64,000 nt of DNA, from contig NZ_JAAMFB010000035.1 in assembly GCF_013322225.1 (NCBI RefSeq), forward strand, positions 1 through 64,000, in the 5' to 3' direction. The stretch is from Agrobacterium larrymoorei. Lineage in GTDB: Bacteria; Pseudomonadota; Alphaproteobacteria; Rhizobiales; Rhizobiaceae. The position numbers were made by a program, and so were the translations under genes. This document shows, in pieces, positions 17,662 to 26,306 of the stretch (its first letter is position 1; each line of letters begins with the position of its first letter). The notes beneath the pieces are model-generated. The model made no database searches. It saw only the letters and a program-made list of their open reading frames with translations, and was not told where the DNA came from.

Positions 17662-18762
17662 ATGAACCCGGATGACCCAGCACACTCAACGCCCATGAGC
17701 CGACACGAACAGCGACAGCTTGATGACCTCTATGCGGCATTCCACGCGCAGAACCTGATGCCTCTGTGGACCCAGACGAACGACTTGATGCCGTTCCACC
17801 CGAAGCCGCGTGCCGTTCCCCACATATGGAAATGGTCGGTCCTCTATCCGCTGGCGCAGAAGGCAGGAGACCTGGTGCCTGTTGGACGAGGCGGCGAACG
17901 GCGCGCTATCGGTTTGGCCAATCCAGGACTCGACGGTCGGGCATATGTCAGCCCCACTCTATGGGCCGCGATTCAGTATCTTGGTCCGAAGGAGACCGCC
18001 CCAGAGCACCGTCATTCCCAGAACGCATTCCGTTTCGTTGTCGAGGGCGAGGGCGTCTGGACCGTCGTCAATGGCGATCCGGTTAGAATGAGCCGGGGCG
18101 ACTTCCTGCTAACCCCCGGCTGGAACTTCCATGGTCATCATAACGATACCGATCAGCCCATGGCATGGATCGATGGCCTGGATATTCCGTTTTCCTATCA
18201 GAATGACGTGGGATTTTTTGAATTCGGTTCCGAGCGCGTGACAGATTACGCGACGCCCGTTTTTTCCCGGAGTGAACGCCTTTGGTGTCATCCTGGACTT
18301 CGCCCGCTCTCCGAACTGCAGAATACCGTATCGTCGCCAATCGGCGCATATCGCTGGGAGTTCACCGACCGCGCGCTGACTGAACAGCTTCTCCTGGAAG
18401 AGGAAGGACAGCCAGCGACTGTGGAGCAGGGACACGCTGCGATCCGCTACGTCAATCCGACCACCGGCGGAGATGTCATGCCGACGATCCGGGCCGAGTT
18501 TCACCGGCTCCGCCCGGGTGTTGAGACCCCTCCGCGGCGCGAGGTCGGCTCGAGTGTATTCCAGGTGTTCGAAGGCCGCGGCGCGGTCGTTCTCAATGGC
18601 ACCATACACATCCTCGAAAAGGGCGATCTCTTCGTCGTTCCTTCCTGGGTTCAGTGGTCATTGCAAGCCGAGACACAGTTTGACCTCTTCCGGTTCTCGG
18701 ATGCGCCGATCATTGAACGCCTTAACTTCGCCCGTGTTCAGGTAGGAGCGGCTCCGCAATGA
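17662..18762 (+). CDS. gentisate 1,2-dioxygenase
   Basis: A 366-residue bicupin ring-cleavage enzyme that opens gentisate to maleylpyruvate with Fe(II). The first cupin has PEHRHSQNAFRFVVEGEGVW with two metal His and RGDFLLTPGWNFHGHHND with the later His. The second cupin starts near residue 260 (EFHRLRPGVETPPRREVGSS) and keeps GDLFVVPSW. WKWSVLYPLAQKAGDLVP and the length match the family. A GGGAGGAAATC ribosome site precedes the ATG. It is first in a four-gene operon and overlaps the next gene by 4 bases. Confidence 0.88.
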   Translation: MNPDDPAHSTPMSRHEQRQLDDLYAAFHAQNLMPLWTQTNDLMPFHPKPRAVPHIWKWSVLYPLAQKAGDLVPVGRGGERRAIGLANPGLDGRAYVSPTLWAAIQYLGPKETAPEHRHSQNAFRFVVEGEGVWTVVNGDPVRMSRGDFLLTPGWNFHGHHNDTDQPMAWIDGLDIPFSYQNDVGFFEFGSERVTDYATPVFSRSERLWCHPGLRPLSELQNTVSSPIGAYRWEFTDRALTEQLLLEEEGQPATVEQGHAAIRYVNPTTGGDVMPTIRAEFHRLRPGVETPPRREVGSSVFQVFEGRGAVVLNGTIHILEKGDLFVVPSWVQWSLQAETQFDLFRFSDAPIIERLNFARVQVGAAPQ

Positions 18763-19529
18763 CCGGGAGCACGGACGCGCGCGCTGAACTGCGCGAGCGG
18801 CTTGGCCCGGGTGCGCGATATGACGACCCCAAAGCTCCTGCCCAAGAACTCCGCTTGGCCCGGCTTGGAACCGCTTACTTCGCGCGAAAGCTGAATGAAC
18901 TCAGCGATAGGCAGCTAGCCGCACAGACAAACGAGGGGCTTCGTTTCAGACGCATCGTCTGCGATGTGGCGTATCGCGCACGCTCCCTTGCGCAGATTAT
19001 CGAATGGGTTCGGAACGGCGTGTTAACGCCCGGCGAAGATCCGTTCCTGGCCGAAGCTGATAGCGTGGAACTGGGGCTAACCCTTCCAGCCGCCGCCCTC
19101 CGCCACCTGTTCAAACACTCCGAAGTCCACCTTAGCGTGGAATGGCGAGATCTGCGCAGAGATGAATGGGATGCGGTGCTTCGCCTTCCCAGCCAGAAAG
19201 AAGTGTTTGTTCGCGATACGGCTTGGCAACGTGCTCGTTCAATCTGGTTAAACGCGTTCGATCTTGGCAACGGCGGTTCTTTCGCAGACTTCCCACCCGA
19301 CTTGGTCGATGCTCTCTTGGCGCATGGCGCCCAGCAATGGAATCACCATGAAGGTTTCAGCCTGCATGCGTCGGACCGGCAGATGCCAGTTGTCTTTGGG
19401 CGGTCCACGTCAGACGTGATCGTTCGAGGTAAAGCCGCGGACCTGGCGAGATGGGTTACCGGTCGCGGCGTTCACAACGTCAAAGCGACCGGGCCGCTTC
19501 CCGGGATTGCCACCAATCATTCTTTCTAA
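18759..19529 (+). CDS. mycothiol-dependent maleylpyruvate isomerase homologue lacking metal ligands
   Basis: A 256-residue protein of the MDMPI/DinB-like superfamily. The middle reads ARSLAQIIEWVRNGV...LPAAALRHLF...HLSVEWRDL..WDAV and then WQRARSIWLNAFDL..G.SFADFPPDLVDALL, followed by DLARWVTGRG, matching actinobacterial mycothiol-dependent maleylpyruvate isomerases. In that family the zinc ligands fall at AHLAY (His) and RE.WVH (Glu, His). Here these are Asp69, Ser161 and Asn165, so the metal site appears lost. It starts with ATGA overlapping the dioxygenase stop. A GST-type isomerase is encoded two genes downstream, so this protein may be a pseudoenzyme or have a new role. Confidence 0.7.
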   Translation: MTGSTDARAELRERLGPGARYDDPKAPAQELRLARLGTAYFARKLNELSDRQLAAQTNEGLRFRRIVCDVAYRARSLAQIIEWVRNGVLTPGEDPFLAEADSVELGLTLPAAALRHLFKHSEVHLSVEWRDLRRDEWDAVLRLPSQKEVFVRDTAWQRARSIWLNAFDLGNGGSFADFPPDLVDALLAHGAQQWNHHEGFSLHASDRQMPVVFGRSTSDVIVRGKAADLARWVTGRGVHNVKATGPLPGIATNHSF

Positions 19530-19553
19530 TCGCCCACCAAGGAGGAGAACACC

Positions 19554-20261
19554 GTGTCCGAGATGACCAACCGTCTTTTTGCCTCACCCGAATATCCGGC
19601 GGTCCCGATCGCTGGCGAGAGCGCGACTTATCCGGTGCATCGCATCTTCTGCGTCGGCCGCAACTATGCGGACCATGCAAAGGAGATGGGCGTCGAGGTT
19701 GATCGGGAAGCTCCGTTCTACTTTCTGAAAGACGCCCAGGCCATCGTGCCGACCGGGGCCACCGTTCCCTACCCATGCGGAACAGAAAATTACCATTACG
19801 AAATGGAACTCGTGATAGCGATACTTAAGCCGATCTATAAGGGTACCCCCGAGGAGGCGGCTGAAGCGATCTTCGGCTATGCGACCGGCCTGGACATGAC
19901 ACGACGTGACATCCAGCTTGCTGCCCGGGCCAAGCAAAGGCCTTGGGACCTAGGCAAGAATTTCGAGAAGTCCGCCGTAATCGCTCCCATCGTCCGCAAA
20001 GCTGCGGTGGGCGAAATTGGTCCGCAACGCATCTGGCTGTCGGTCGGCGAAACCGTCAAGCAAGACGCGCTGCTTTCGGATCTCGTGTGGACACCTGTTG
20101 AAATCGTCTCGCACCTGTCAGGTTACTACCACCTTGAACCTGGCGATCTGATCTACACAGGCACGCCGGCCGGCGTTGGCGCCATCACTACCGGCGATCA
20201 AATCCGGGGCGAGATCACCGGGCTGCCAGCGGTCGAACTTTATGTTGGGGAAGCTGAATGA
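19554..20261 (+). CDS. fumarylpyruvate hydrolase (FAH family)
   Basis: A 235-residue FAH-fold hydrolase that would cleave fumarylpyruvate to fumarate and pyruvate, the last step of the gentisate route. Motifs: VGRNYADHAKEMG, PFYFLKDAQAIVP, the metal-binding HYEMELVIAI (H..E.E) and DLIYTGTPAGVG. Length fits fumarylpyruvate hydrolases rather than the longer fumarylacetoacetases. AAGGAGGAG lies just upstream. Its stop overlaps the start of the next gene by ATGA. Confidence 0.85.
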   Translation: MSEMTNRLFASPEYPAVPIAGESATYPVHRIFCVGRNYADHAKEMGVEVDREAPFYFLKDAQAIVPTGATVPYPCGTENYHYEMELVIAILKPIYKGTPEEAAEAIFGYATGLDMTRRDIQLAARAKQRPWDLGKNFEKSAVIAPIVRKAAVGEIGPQRIWLSVGETVKQDALLSDLVWTPVEIVSHLSGYYHLEPGDLIYTGTPAGVGAITTGDQIRGEITGLPAVELYVGEAE

Positions 20262-20905
20262 TCTTTCATGGTTACTTCCGCAGTTCGTCTGCCTATCGCT
20301 GCAGGATCGCCTTCAATCTGAAGGGTCTCAGTCCTGATTTCAGATCCGTTCATCTCCGCCGAGATGGCGGTCAGCAAAAGTCCGAGGCTTACAGGGCGCT
20401 CAACCCCCAGGCTCTTGTGCCCGCGCTGGAAGTGGATGATACGGTTCTTACACAATCGCTCGCGATTATCGAATGGCTCGACGAGACCTATCCGGAACCA
20501 GCCTTGCTCCCTCGAGATCGAAGCTTACGCGCGAAGGTTCGGGCTTTCTCCCAGGCCATCGCATGCGACATCCATCCGCTGCAAAATCTTCGCGTCCTGG
20601 AATACCTGAAAGCGGAGTTCCACCAGGACCAGGCCGAGCTTGATCGATGGTGCCAACGCTGGATTGGCGACGGTCTTGCGGCATGCGAAGCGCTACTGCA
20701 GCGAGAGGAGAGGCTCGGTGACTTTTGTTACGGCGAGACGCCGAGCATTGCGGATATTTGTCTCGTTCCACAGATCTTCTCGGCGGATCGCTTCAATGTC
20801 GATATCTCTCGGTATCCCCTATTAATGTCGGTGTATAAGGCCTGCACTGCTCTTCCAGCGTTTGCCGATGCGCACCCAGCGAAACAGCCAGATAGCGAAG
20901 GCTGA
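20258..20905 (+). CDS. maleylpyruvate isomerase, zeta-class GST
   Basis: A 215-residue zeta-class GST. The N-terminal motif SSSAYRCRIAFNLKGL holds the SSxxxR(V)R catalytic signature, followed by ALNPQALVPAL and QSLAIIEWLDE. The helical domain has CDIHPLQNLRVLEYL and PSIADICLVPQIF. It would convert maleylpyruvate to fumarylpyruvate with glutathione, completing the gentisate pathway in the order dioxygenase, isomerase, hydrolase. It ends the operon before a hairpin. Confidence 0.85.
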   Translation: MIFHGYFRSSSAYRCRIAFNLKGLSPDFRSVHLRRDGGQQKSEAYRALNPQALVPALEVDDTVLTQSLAIIEWLDETYPEPALLPRDRSLRAKVRAFSQAIACDIHPLQNLRVLEYLKAEFHQDQAELDRWCQRWIGDGLAACEALLQREERLGDFCYGETPSIADICLVPQIFSADRFNVDISRYPLLMSVYKACTALPAFADAHPAKQPDSEG

Positions 20906-20981
20906 TAAGAAGAGAACGACCGTCACCGACTAACTGGCGAAGAGATGGCGCCACGACGGTGAGCAGCACCAGGATCGGCTA

Positions 20982-21015
20982 TAAGCGCTTCGCCTCGACA
21001 AGAGGCGAGCGCTTA
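20982..21015. terminator. stem-loop between convergent gentisate operon and IclR gene
   Basis: TAAGCGCTTCGCCTC (20982-20996) pairs with GAGGCGAGCGCTTA (21002-21015) with one bulged base and a 5-base loop. It lies between two convergent transcription units, where a bidirectional terminator would be expected. The U-run is weak. Confidence 0.5.
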
Positions 21016-21167
21016 TCCAGTGGGAGCGCAGCAGCCTTACCACGCCGGACCGCATATTCGGTTCACTGAGCAGAGATAGCCATATTATTTGCCTGCGCCA
21101 CAACCACACCATACGTAGGCGTAGCGATACCCAAGAAAAAATTGGTCGGCACATTCGGACGATAAGT

Positions 21168-22019
21168 TCAATCCTTGCAAAGAGTTGCGGTCACGAGTTC
21201 CGCGTTCTCGCGGGTTGCGGTCTTTGCTTTTGCAAACTCTCGTTGGTTTAATCGCTCAGTTGGACCGAACGTCATCAAAATACCGAACAGCTTGTCGTAT
21301 CGATTGTAGACCGGTGCTGCGACAGCCCTGATATCAGGATTCCATCCGCCGTCGCTTATCGCGTAGCCTTCAACGCGTATCTTCACCAGTTCAGCCATAC
21401 GATCATCAATGAAGTCGGCGGGCTTGGCGAGTTGTCGGGCAATCTTGGAGATTATCTGTCTTGCTTCCACTTCTGGAAAGGTTGAAAGCGTAAGCATCTG
21501 AAATGCGGTGAGGCTTTTACCTCGTAGAACGATCTCGTCTACTGGTAGGACCTGGCCGGGTGTAAAGAAGAGCCTTTGCGACGTTTTTGTATCAAGCTGA
21601 TCAATAATGATGATTTCCTCGCGTTCGAAAACAGCAAAGGTCGCGGCTTCGTTTGTGATCCCGGTTAACCTCTCCAATGTCGGGCGAATGAGGTTACGCA
21701 ACGCGGCGTATTGGCGCTGCGGGCGCGCGAGATGCCATAATTTAGGCGACAGGAAATATTTCTCTGTCCGCTCATCCCGCGCGACGTACCCGGTTTTCAC
21801 CAGTGTTTGGACCAGCCGATGAACATTGCTCTTCGTAAGATCCAGCTCAGCGGCCATTTCCGAGACGCCACGCGGCTGATCGCTCTGGCTCAAGGCCTCT
21901 AACAGCTGCAAGCCTTTCGTCAACGTCTTGTCCGTCGATGGGTCGCGTTTTGCGACCGCTTCGGGACCATCCTTAAATTCGGTGGGACCGGTCCGACTGT
22001 CCTTCGATGTAACTGCCAT
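21168..22019 (-). CDS. IclR-family transcriptional regulator
   Basis: A 283-residue IclR regulator. The N-terminal HTH covers DKTLTKGLQLLEALSQSD, GVSEMAAELDLTKSNVHRLVQTL and VARDERTEKYFLSPKLW. The C-terminal effector domain has LTGITNEAATFAVFEREEIIIID and ends with FGILMTFGP. Start at 22019 (MAVTSKDS) has GAGAGG upstream, while the longer frame runs into the divergent promoter. It is divergent from an MFS transporter gene whose promoter carries an inverted repeat, so it likely controls the transporter-monooxygenase-hydrolase genes. Confidence 0.85.
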   Translation of the reverse strand: MAVTSKDSRTGPTEFKDGPEAVAKRDPSTDKTLTKGLQLLEALSQSDQPRGVSEMAAELDLTKSNVHRLVQTLVKTGYVARDERTEKYFLSPKLWHLARPQRQYAALRNLIRPTLERLTGITNEAATFAVFEREEIIIIDQLDTKTSQRLFFTPGQVLPVDEIVLRGKSLTAFQMLTLSTFPEVEARQIISKIARQLAKPADFIDDRMAELVKIRVEGYAISDGGWNPDIRAVAAPVYNRYDKLFGILMTFGPTERLNQREFAKAKTATRENAELVTATLCKD

Positions 22020-22039
22020 TACTAACCTCTCGACCCACC

Positions 22040-22094
22040 TTGACAGGAGGGATGATATTCCGTATTTTGGACCGAGTGTTCTATATTTCAGAAC
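22040..22094 (+). promoter_or_regulatory. sigma70-like promoter with downstream inverted repeat
   Basis: TTGACA (22040-22045), a 17-base spacer and TATTTT (22063-22068) form a good promoter directed at the MFS gene. Immediately after it GTTCT...AGAAC (22078-22094) forms a 5-bp dyad with 7 bases between, a plausible operator for the divergent IclR protein. Confidence 0.5.
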
Positions 22095-22169
22095 GTTTGA
22101 TCCGTTTTTCAATATAGGCCGCTTTCGCCTGATGCGAAAGGTAGCAGTTCAAAGCTATGGGAGGTAGCG

Positions 22170-23378
22170 ATGGCTCGGAATAAAAGCCCGTGGTGGGTCG
22201 TGTTTGCCGCGACAATGGGATTGATCGTTGGCAACGGCCCACTTTTACAATTTGCCTATGGCGTATTTCTAAGGCCATTATCGGAGGAATTCGGCGTCGA
22301 CCGAGCAACCATGTCGACCGCGGTGCTGGTCGGATTCGTGGCAACCGGATTTTCCACCCTCTTTGTTGGCCGCCTGGTTGATCGATTTGGAATACGCGCT
22401 GTCGCTTTGCCCGCAATAACACTCTTCGCGCTGTCGATAGCCGCTTTAAGCCTTTCGCCCGCTTCGGCCTTCTTTTTCATCGCTATGTACGGCGTTGCGG
22501 GGATATTCGCTGGGGGTCAAACACCTCTTCCTTACGCCAAGGCAGTCGCGGGAAGTTTCGATAAGCATCGGGGCCTTGCCCTTGGAATAGCGATGACGGG
22601 TGTAGGAATAGGGACGATCTTCATTCCGCAGTTGGCTCAATATCTCATATCAAGCGTTGGCTGGCGCGGTGCTTACGTTGGCCTTGGGATTGCGGTTTTC
22701 GTACTAGCGTTTCCCCCCGTTTACTTATTCCTGCGGGATCCAATAGCAGCAGCAAAACAGCATAACGGCGAAGTGGCCGGACTGACTGGCAGAGAGGCCG
22801 CGCGCACTCCGCAGTTCTGGTCGCTGGCATACATTTTCTTCGCTTTGGTCTGCGTACCGGCAGGTGTGATCGCCCATATCGTACCCATTCTGACTGACCA
22901 GGGCATTTCTCCGCAGGTTGCGACAAGCGCAATCAGCGCTGCCGGTGTAGCACTCATTGTCGGTCGTCTGGTTGCAGGTTACATGCTCGACCGCATCTGG
23001 GCACCTTATGTCACGCTGTTCTTTATCGTCATCCCGCTCATTGGATTGGGCTTGCTGTTTATGCCAATAACGCCGGCTGTTGCAGTGGCCGCAACGATCT
23101 GCGTCGGTCTTGGCCTCGGCGCGGAGGTGGACCTCATCGCCTTCATGATCGCGCGATACTTTGGCTTCCGATCCTTCGGTGAGATCTACGGCTATCTCTT
23201 TGCTGTTTTCACTTTTGGGAGTGGACTTGGCCCGTTTCTGATGGGGGTCTCGTTCGGCAAGACGGGGTCGTACAGCACGGCTATCGCTGGGATGGTGGTG
23301 GGCCTGCTTGTTGCAGCATGTCTGGTCCTGCTGCTCGGACCCTACCGCTACGCAAATGTCTTGAAACAGGCTCATTAA
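22170..23378 (+). CDS. major facilitator superfamily transporter
   Basis: A 402-residue inner-membrane carrier with about twelve hydrophobic segments. It shows VGRLVDRFGIR between segments 2 and 3, the typical MFS loop, and the second-half equivalent VGRLVAGYMLDRIW. It resembles the oxalate/formate antiporter and monocarboxylate-type branch (FAYGVFLRPLSEEFGVDRATMS start). GGGAGG precedes the ATG. It heads a plus-strand group with a flavin monooxygenase, an esterase and an SDR, so it probably imports the compound they degrade. Confidence 0.85.
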   Translation: MARNKSPWWVVFAATMGLIVGNGPLLQFAYGVFLRPLSEEFGVDRATMSTAVLVGFVATGFSTLFVGRLVDRFGIRAVALPAITLFALSIAALSLSPASAFFFIAMYGVAGIFAGGQTPLPYAKAVAGSFDKHRGLALGIAMTGVGIGTIFIPQLAQYLISSVGWRGAYVGLGIAVFVLAFPPVYLFLRDPIAAAKQHNGEVAGLTGREAARTPQFWSLAYIFFALVCVPAGVIAHIVPILTDQGISPQVATSAISAAGVALIVGRLVAGYMLDRIWAPYVTLFFIVIPLIGLGLLFMPITPAVAVAATICVGLGLGAEVDLIAFMIARYFGFRSFGEIYGYLFAVFTFGSGLGPFLMGVSFGKTGSYSTAIAGMVVGLLVAACLVLLLGPYRYANVLKQAH

Positions 23379-23397
23379 CGCAAAAGGTCTATGCGAA

Positions 23398-25167
23398 ATG
23401 TCAATCAATGTAGCAAGCACGATTTCCACGCTCGAAGGCGCCGATCGCTGGGCACGTCAACTGAATGACGCGGTTGCGCGAAAGGATTACGCCTTTGCTG
23501 GTTCACTTTTTTCGACCGACGGTTATTGGCGCGATATCATCGCGCTGACATGGGCCATCAAGACGTTTCATGGTCCTTATGCCATTGAAGAGATGCTCGG
23601 GAAATACGCCGTGAAATCCGGCCTGCGAAACTTCAGGATCGAAGGTCACCCAAGAAAGGAGCAACTCGGCGAGTTCGGCTCAACCGTGGAGCTATTCGTC
23701 GCTTTTGATACCGATACGATCACCGGAAGGGGCTACGTCCGACTGGTCGCCGATCAAACCGACGAAGGCCAGCTACGCGCCTTAACGCTCCTGACAAGCG
23801 CGGATCAACTGACGGGGTTTCCCGAAAAGTCGTTGACCAACCGCAAGCGCGATTCACATCGCACGACTGAAAAGGGGAGTAAAAACTGGCTCGATGAGCG
23901 TATTTACGATCAGAGCTACGAGGATCGGGATCCCCAGGTACTGGTGATCGGCGCCGGACAAGCCGGTCTGACTGTGGCTGCACGGCTGCGTCAACTCGGC
24001 GTCGATGTTCTCGTTGTTGATAAGATGAACCGGGTGGGCGACAACTGGCGAAACCGCTATCACTCGCTTACCCTCCATAATGAAATTTGCACCAATCATC
24101 TGCCATATATTCCCTACCCCGCGAGTTGGCCGGTTTTTATACCGAAAGACAAACTGGCCAACTGGATGGAATTTTACGCAGACAGTATGGAAATCAACGT
24201 CTGGACCGACACTACCTTTTTAGACGGCGGCTACGACGAGACCGACAGGAAATGGACGGTCAATCTTCAATTACGTGACGGACAAACTCGCACCATGCGA
24301 CCGTCTCATGTCGTCATGGCCGTCGGTGTCAGCGGGAAGCCAAACATTCCGAAATTCGAAGGTACCGAAACCTTCCGGGGCCAAATGTTGCATTCAAGTC
24401 AACACAGCAGCGACGTTGACGTCTCCGGCAAAAAAGTTCTGGTTATCGGGTCAGGGACGAGTTCCCACGACATCGCACAGGATGCTTATCTTCGGGGAGC
24501 AGACGTCACGATGCTTCAGCGGTCATCGGCCACAGTGGTGAGCATCGAACAATCGGGGCTGGCGTATGCCGCCTTCCGAAAAAATGAAGGGATACGTCCG
24601 ATTGAGGAGACCGATCTGATGGTGGCGTCGGTCCCATATGATCTTCTACGCAGGCTGCACGGACCCCTCAGCAGAAAAATGGCCGAGGCAGATAAGGAAC
24701 TGCTGGATGGTCTCCGGAAAGTCGGGTTTCAACTCGACAATGGAGAAGACGACACAGGCTTTTTCTTGAAGCTCGTCAGGTATCTCGGGGGTTACTACAT
24801 CGATGTCGGTGCATCTCAGCTCATCATTGATCGTAAGATAAAGCTTAAGACCGGCGCGAGCGTTGAGAGACTGGAAGAACGGAGCGTCTTGCTTTCCGAC
24901 GGTGAAAGACTGGAGACAGACATTATTGTTCTGGGCACCGGTTACAGACCGCTGCAACAGGCCGTTGAAAGCATGTTCGGACCCGCCATGGCGGAGCGGA
25001 TCGGTCCTGTCTGGGGCCTGGGTGAGGACAACGAACTCCGCAATATGTGGGTGCGCACTCAACAGCCGGGATTCTACATTGCTGGAGGCACGTTCACGAT
25101 GTGTAGGTTTTACTCCAAGGTCACCGCTTTGCTCATAAAGGCCGAACTTGAAGGACTTTTGACCTAG
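23398..25167 (+). CDS. flavin-containing monooxygenase with N-terminal NTF2-like domain
   Basis: A 589-residue two-part protein. Residues 1-150 look like a SnoaL/NTF2-like domain (WARQLNDAVARKDYAFAGSLFSTDGYWRD). The rest is a class B flavin monooxygenase: FAD motif VIGAGQAGLTVAARL (about residue 183), the linker FRGQMLHSSQHSSD (FxGxxxHxxxH variant), NADPH motif VIGSGTSSHDIA (about residue 350) and the terminal ATGY-like LGTGYRPL. Such enzymes insert oxygen into ketones or hydroxylate amines. It follows the MFS gene by 19 bases. The fusion is seen in some bacterial FMO-like proteins. Confidence 0.82.
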   Translation: MSINVASTISTLEGADRWARQLNDAVARKDYAFAGSLFSTDGYWRDIIALTWAIKTFHGPYAIEEMLGKYAVKSGLRNFRIEGHPRKEQLGEFGSTVELFVAFDTDTITGRGYVRLVADQTDEGQLRALTLLTSADQLTGFPEKSLTNRKRDSHRTTEKGSKNWLDERIYDQSYEDRDPQVLVIGAGQAGLTVAARLRQLGVDVLVVDKMNRVGDNWRNRYHSLTLHNEICTNHLPYIPYPASWPVFIPKDKLANWMEFYADSMEINVWTDTTFLDGGYDETDRKWTVNLQLRDGQTRTMRPSHVVMAVGVSGKPNIPKFEGTETFRGQMLHSSQHSSDVDVSGKKVLVIGSGTSSHDIAQDAYLRGADVTMLQRSSATVVSIEQSGLAYAAFRKNEGIRPIEETDLMVASVPYDLLRRLHGPLSRKMAEADKELLDGLRKVGFQLDNGEDDTGFFLKLVRYLGGYYIDVGASQLIIDRKIKLKTGASVERLEERSVLLSDGERLETDIIVLGTGYRPLQQAVESMFGPAMAERIGPVWGLGEDNELRNMWVRTQQPGFYIAGGTFTMCRFYSKVTALLIKAELEGLLT

Positions 25168-25249
25168 TTTCGCGGCTAGCTTCTTCAAACCAGTTCGATG
25201 GCGATGATCTTCGTGATCAACCTGTCATTCACACGAGGTTTCTTTAATC

Positions 25250-26179
25250 ATGCTTGATGAAGATAGCGCTGCGCTTGTCAGGGGATTGCGTAGTTTGAAT
25301 ATCCCGCGCACCGAGACCTTAACGCCTTTGCAGGCTCGAGCGGCCATGGCGGCGGCGCGCAGGGCCCGCGCTCCTCTACCTGTCCCGATGGATGAGGTGC
25401 GGGACCTCGACCTAGGCAAGGAGAAGAACCACATCGCGGGGCGCCTCTATAGGCCGAACGCCCAGCGAGACTTACCGCTCCTCGTTTTCTTCCATGGCGG
25501 GGGATGGGTGCTGGGCGACCTGGAATCTCATGATCTCCTATGTCGCCGCCTGGCTCTCGCTGGCAAGACCAACGTCTTGGCGGTTGACTATCGGCTCGCC
25601 CCGGAGAACAAATTTCCAAGTGCGATCGAAGATGCGATCGAGGCAGTCGACTGGGCCTTTGCACATGCCGGCGAGCTGCAGGTGAACGTCGCACGGATAA
25701 TGGTAGGTGGCGACAGCGCTGGCGGAAATCTTGCGGCGGTCGTTGCGCACGAACGCAGAAATAACAATAAACCGAGGCTCGCCTGTCAGATCTTGATCTA
25801 TCCAGCGACAGACCTTGCCTGCGCCTCGCCATCGTATCAGATTGCAGAGGACGGGCTTCCGGTTCTCGGCAGCACCATGATTTGGTTTAGAGATCACTAT
25901 TTGACCGAGCCCTTCGAAAAGGAGGAGTGGAGAGCGTCGCCGTTGCGAGCGCCCGACTTTTCTGACTTGCCACCGGCCTACGTGCTGACAGCTGGCTACG
26001 ATCCTCTGTCGGACGAGGGGCAGGCTTATGCCGACAAACTATTGAACAGCGACGTCTCGGTCGTCCACCATCATTATCCCGGCCAGATCCACGGTTTCCT
26101 CTCAATGGGGCCCGAGCTTCCCACGACTGAGACGGCGATTGCCGAATTGGGTGCCTATATGCGCGGGCGCTCGGATTAG
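25250..26179 (+). CDS. alpha/beta-hydrolase, hormone-sensitive-lipase family esterase
   Basis: A 309-residue HSL-family (family IV) esterase. The oxyanion motif HGGGWVLGD is near residue 81, the nucleophile motif GDSAGGN near 153, the acid in DPLSDEG near 252 and the histidine in HGFLSMG near 282. It is cytosolic with no signal. Placed after the monooxygenase, it could open a lactone or ester made by Baeyer-Villiger oxidation. The substrate is inferred from context only. Confidence 0.87.
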   Translation: MLDEDSAALVRGLRSLNIPRTETLTPLQARAAMAAARRARAPLPVPMDEVRDLDLGKEKNHIAGRLYRPNAQRDLPLLVFFHGGGWVLGDLESHDLLCRRLALAGKTNVLAVDYRLAPENKFPSAIEDAIEAVDWAFAHAGELQVNVARIMVGGDSAGGNLAAVVAHERRNNNKPRLACQILIYPATDLACASPSYQIAEDGLPVLGSTMIWFRDHYLTEPFEKEEWRASPLRAPDFSDLPPAYVLTAGYDPLSDEGQAYADKLLNSDVSVVHHHYPGQIHGFLSMGPELPTTETAIAELGAYMRGRSD

Positions 26180-26306
26180 TAAAGCTGCTGTCGGACGAGA
26201 GCTAGTGTTTGGGTCGCCTTTGGCTCAAGGCGATATCACCCACAACAATGCTTAAAGGTGAGCGATTGGGCGCAAGCCGCAATAAAAGGAAGAAGGGCGA
26301 ACAGAA

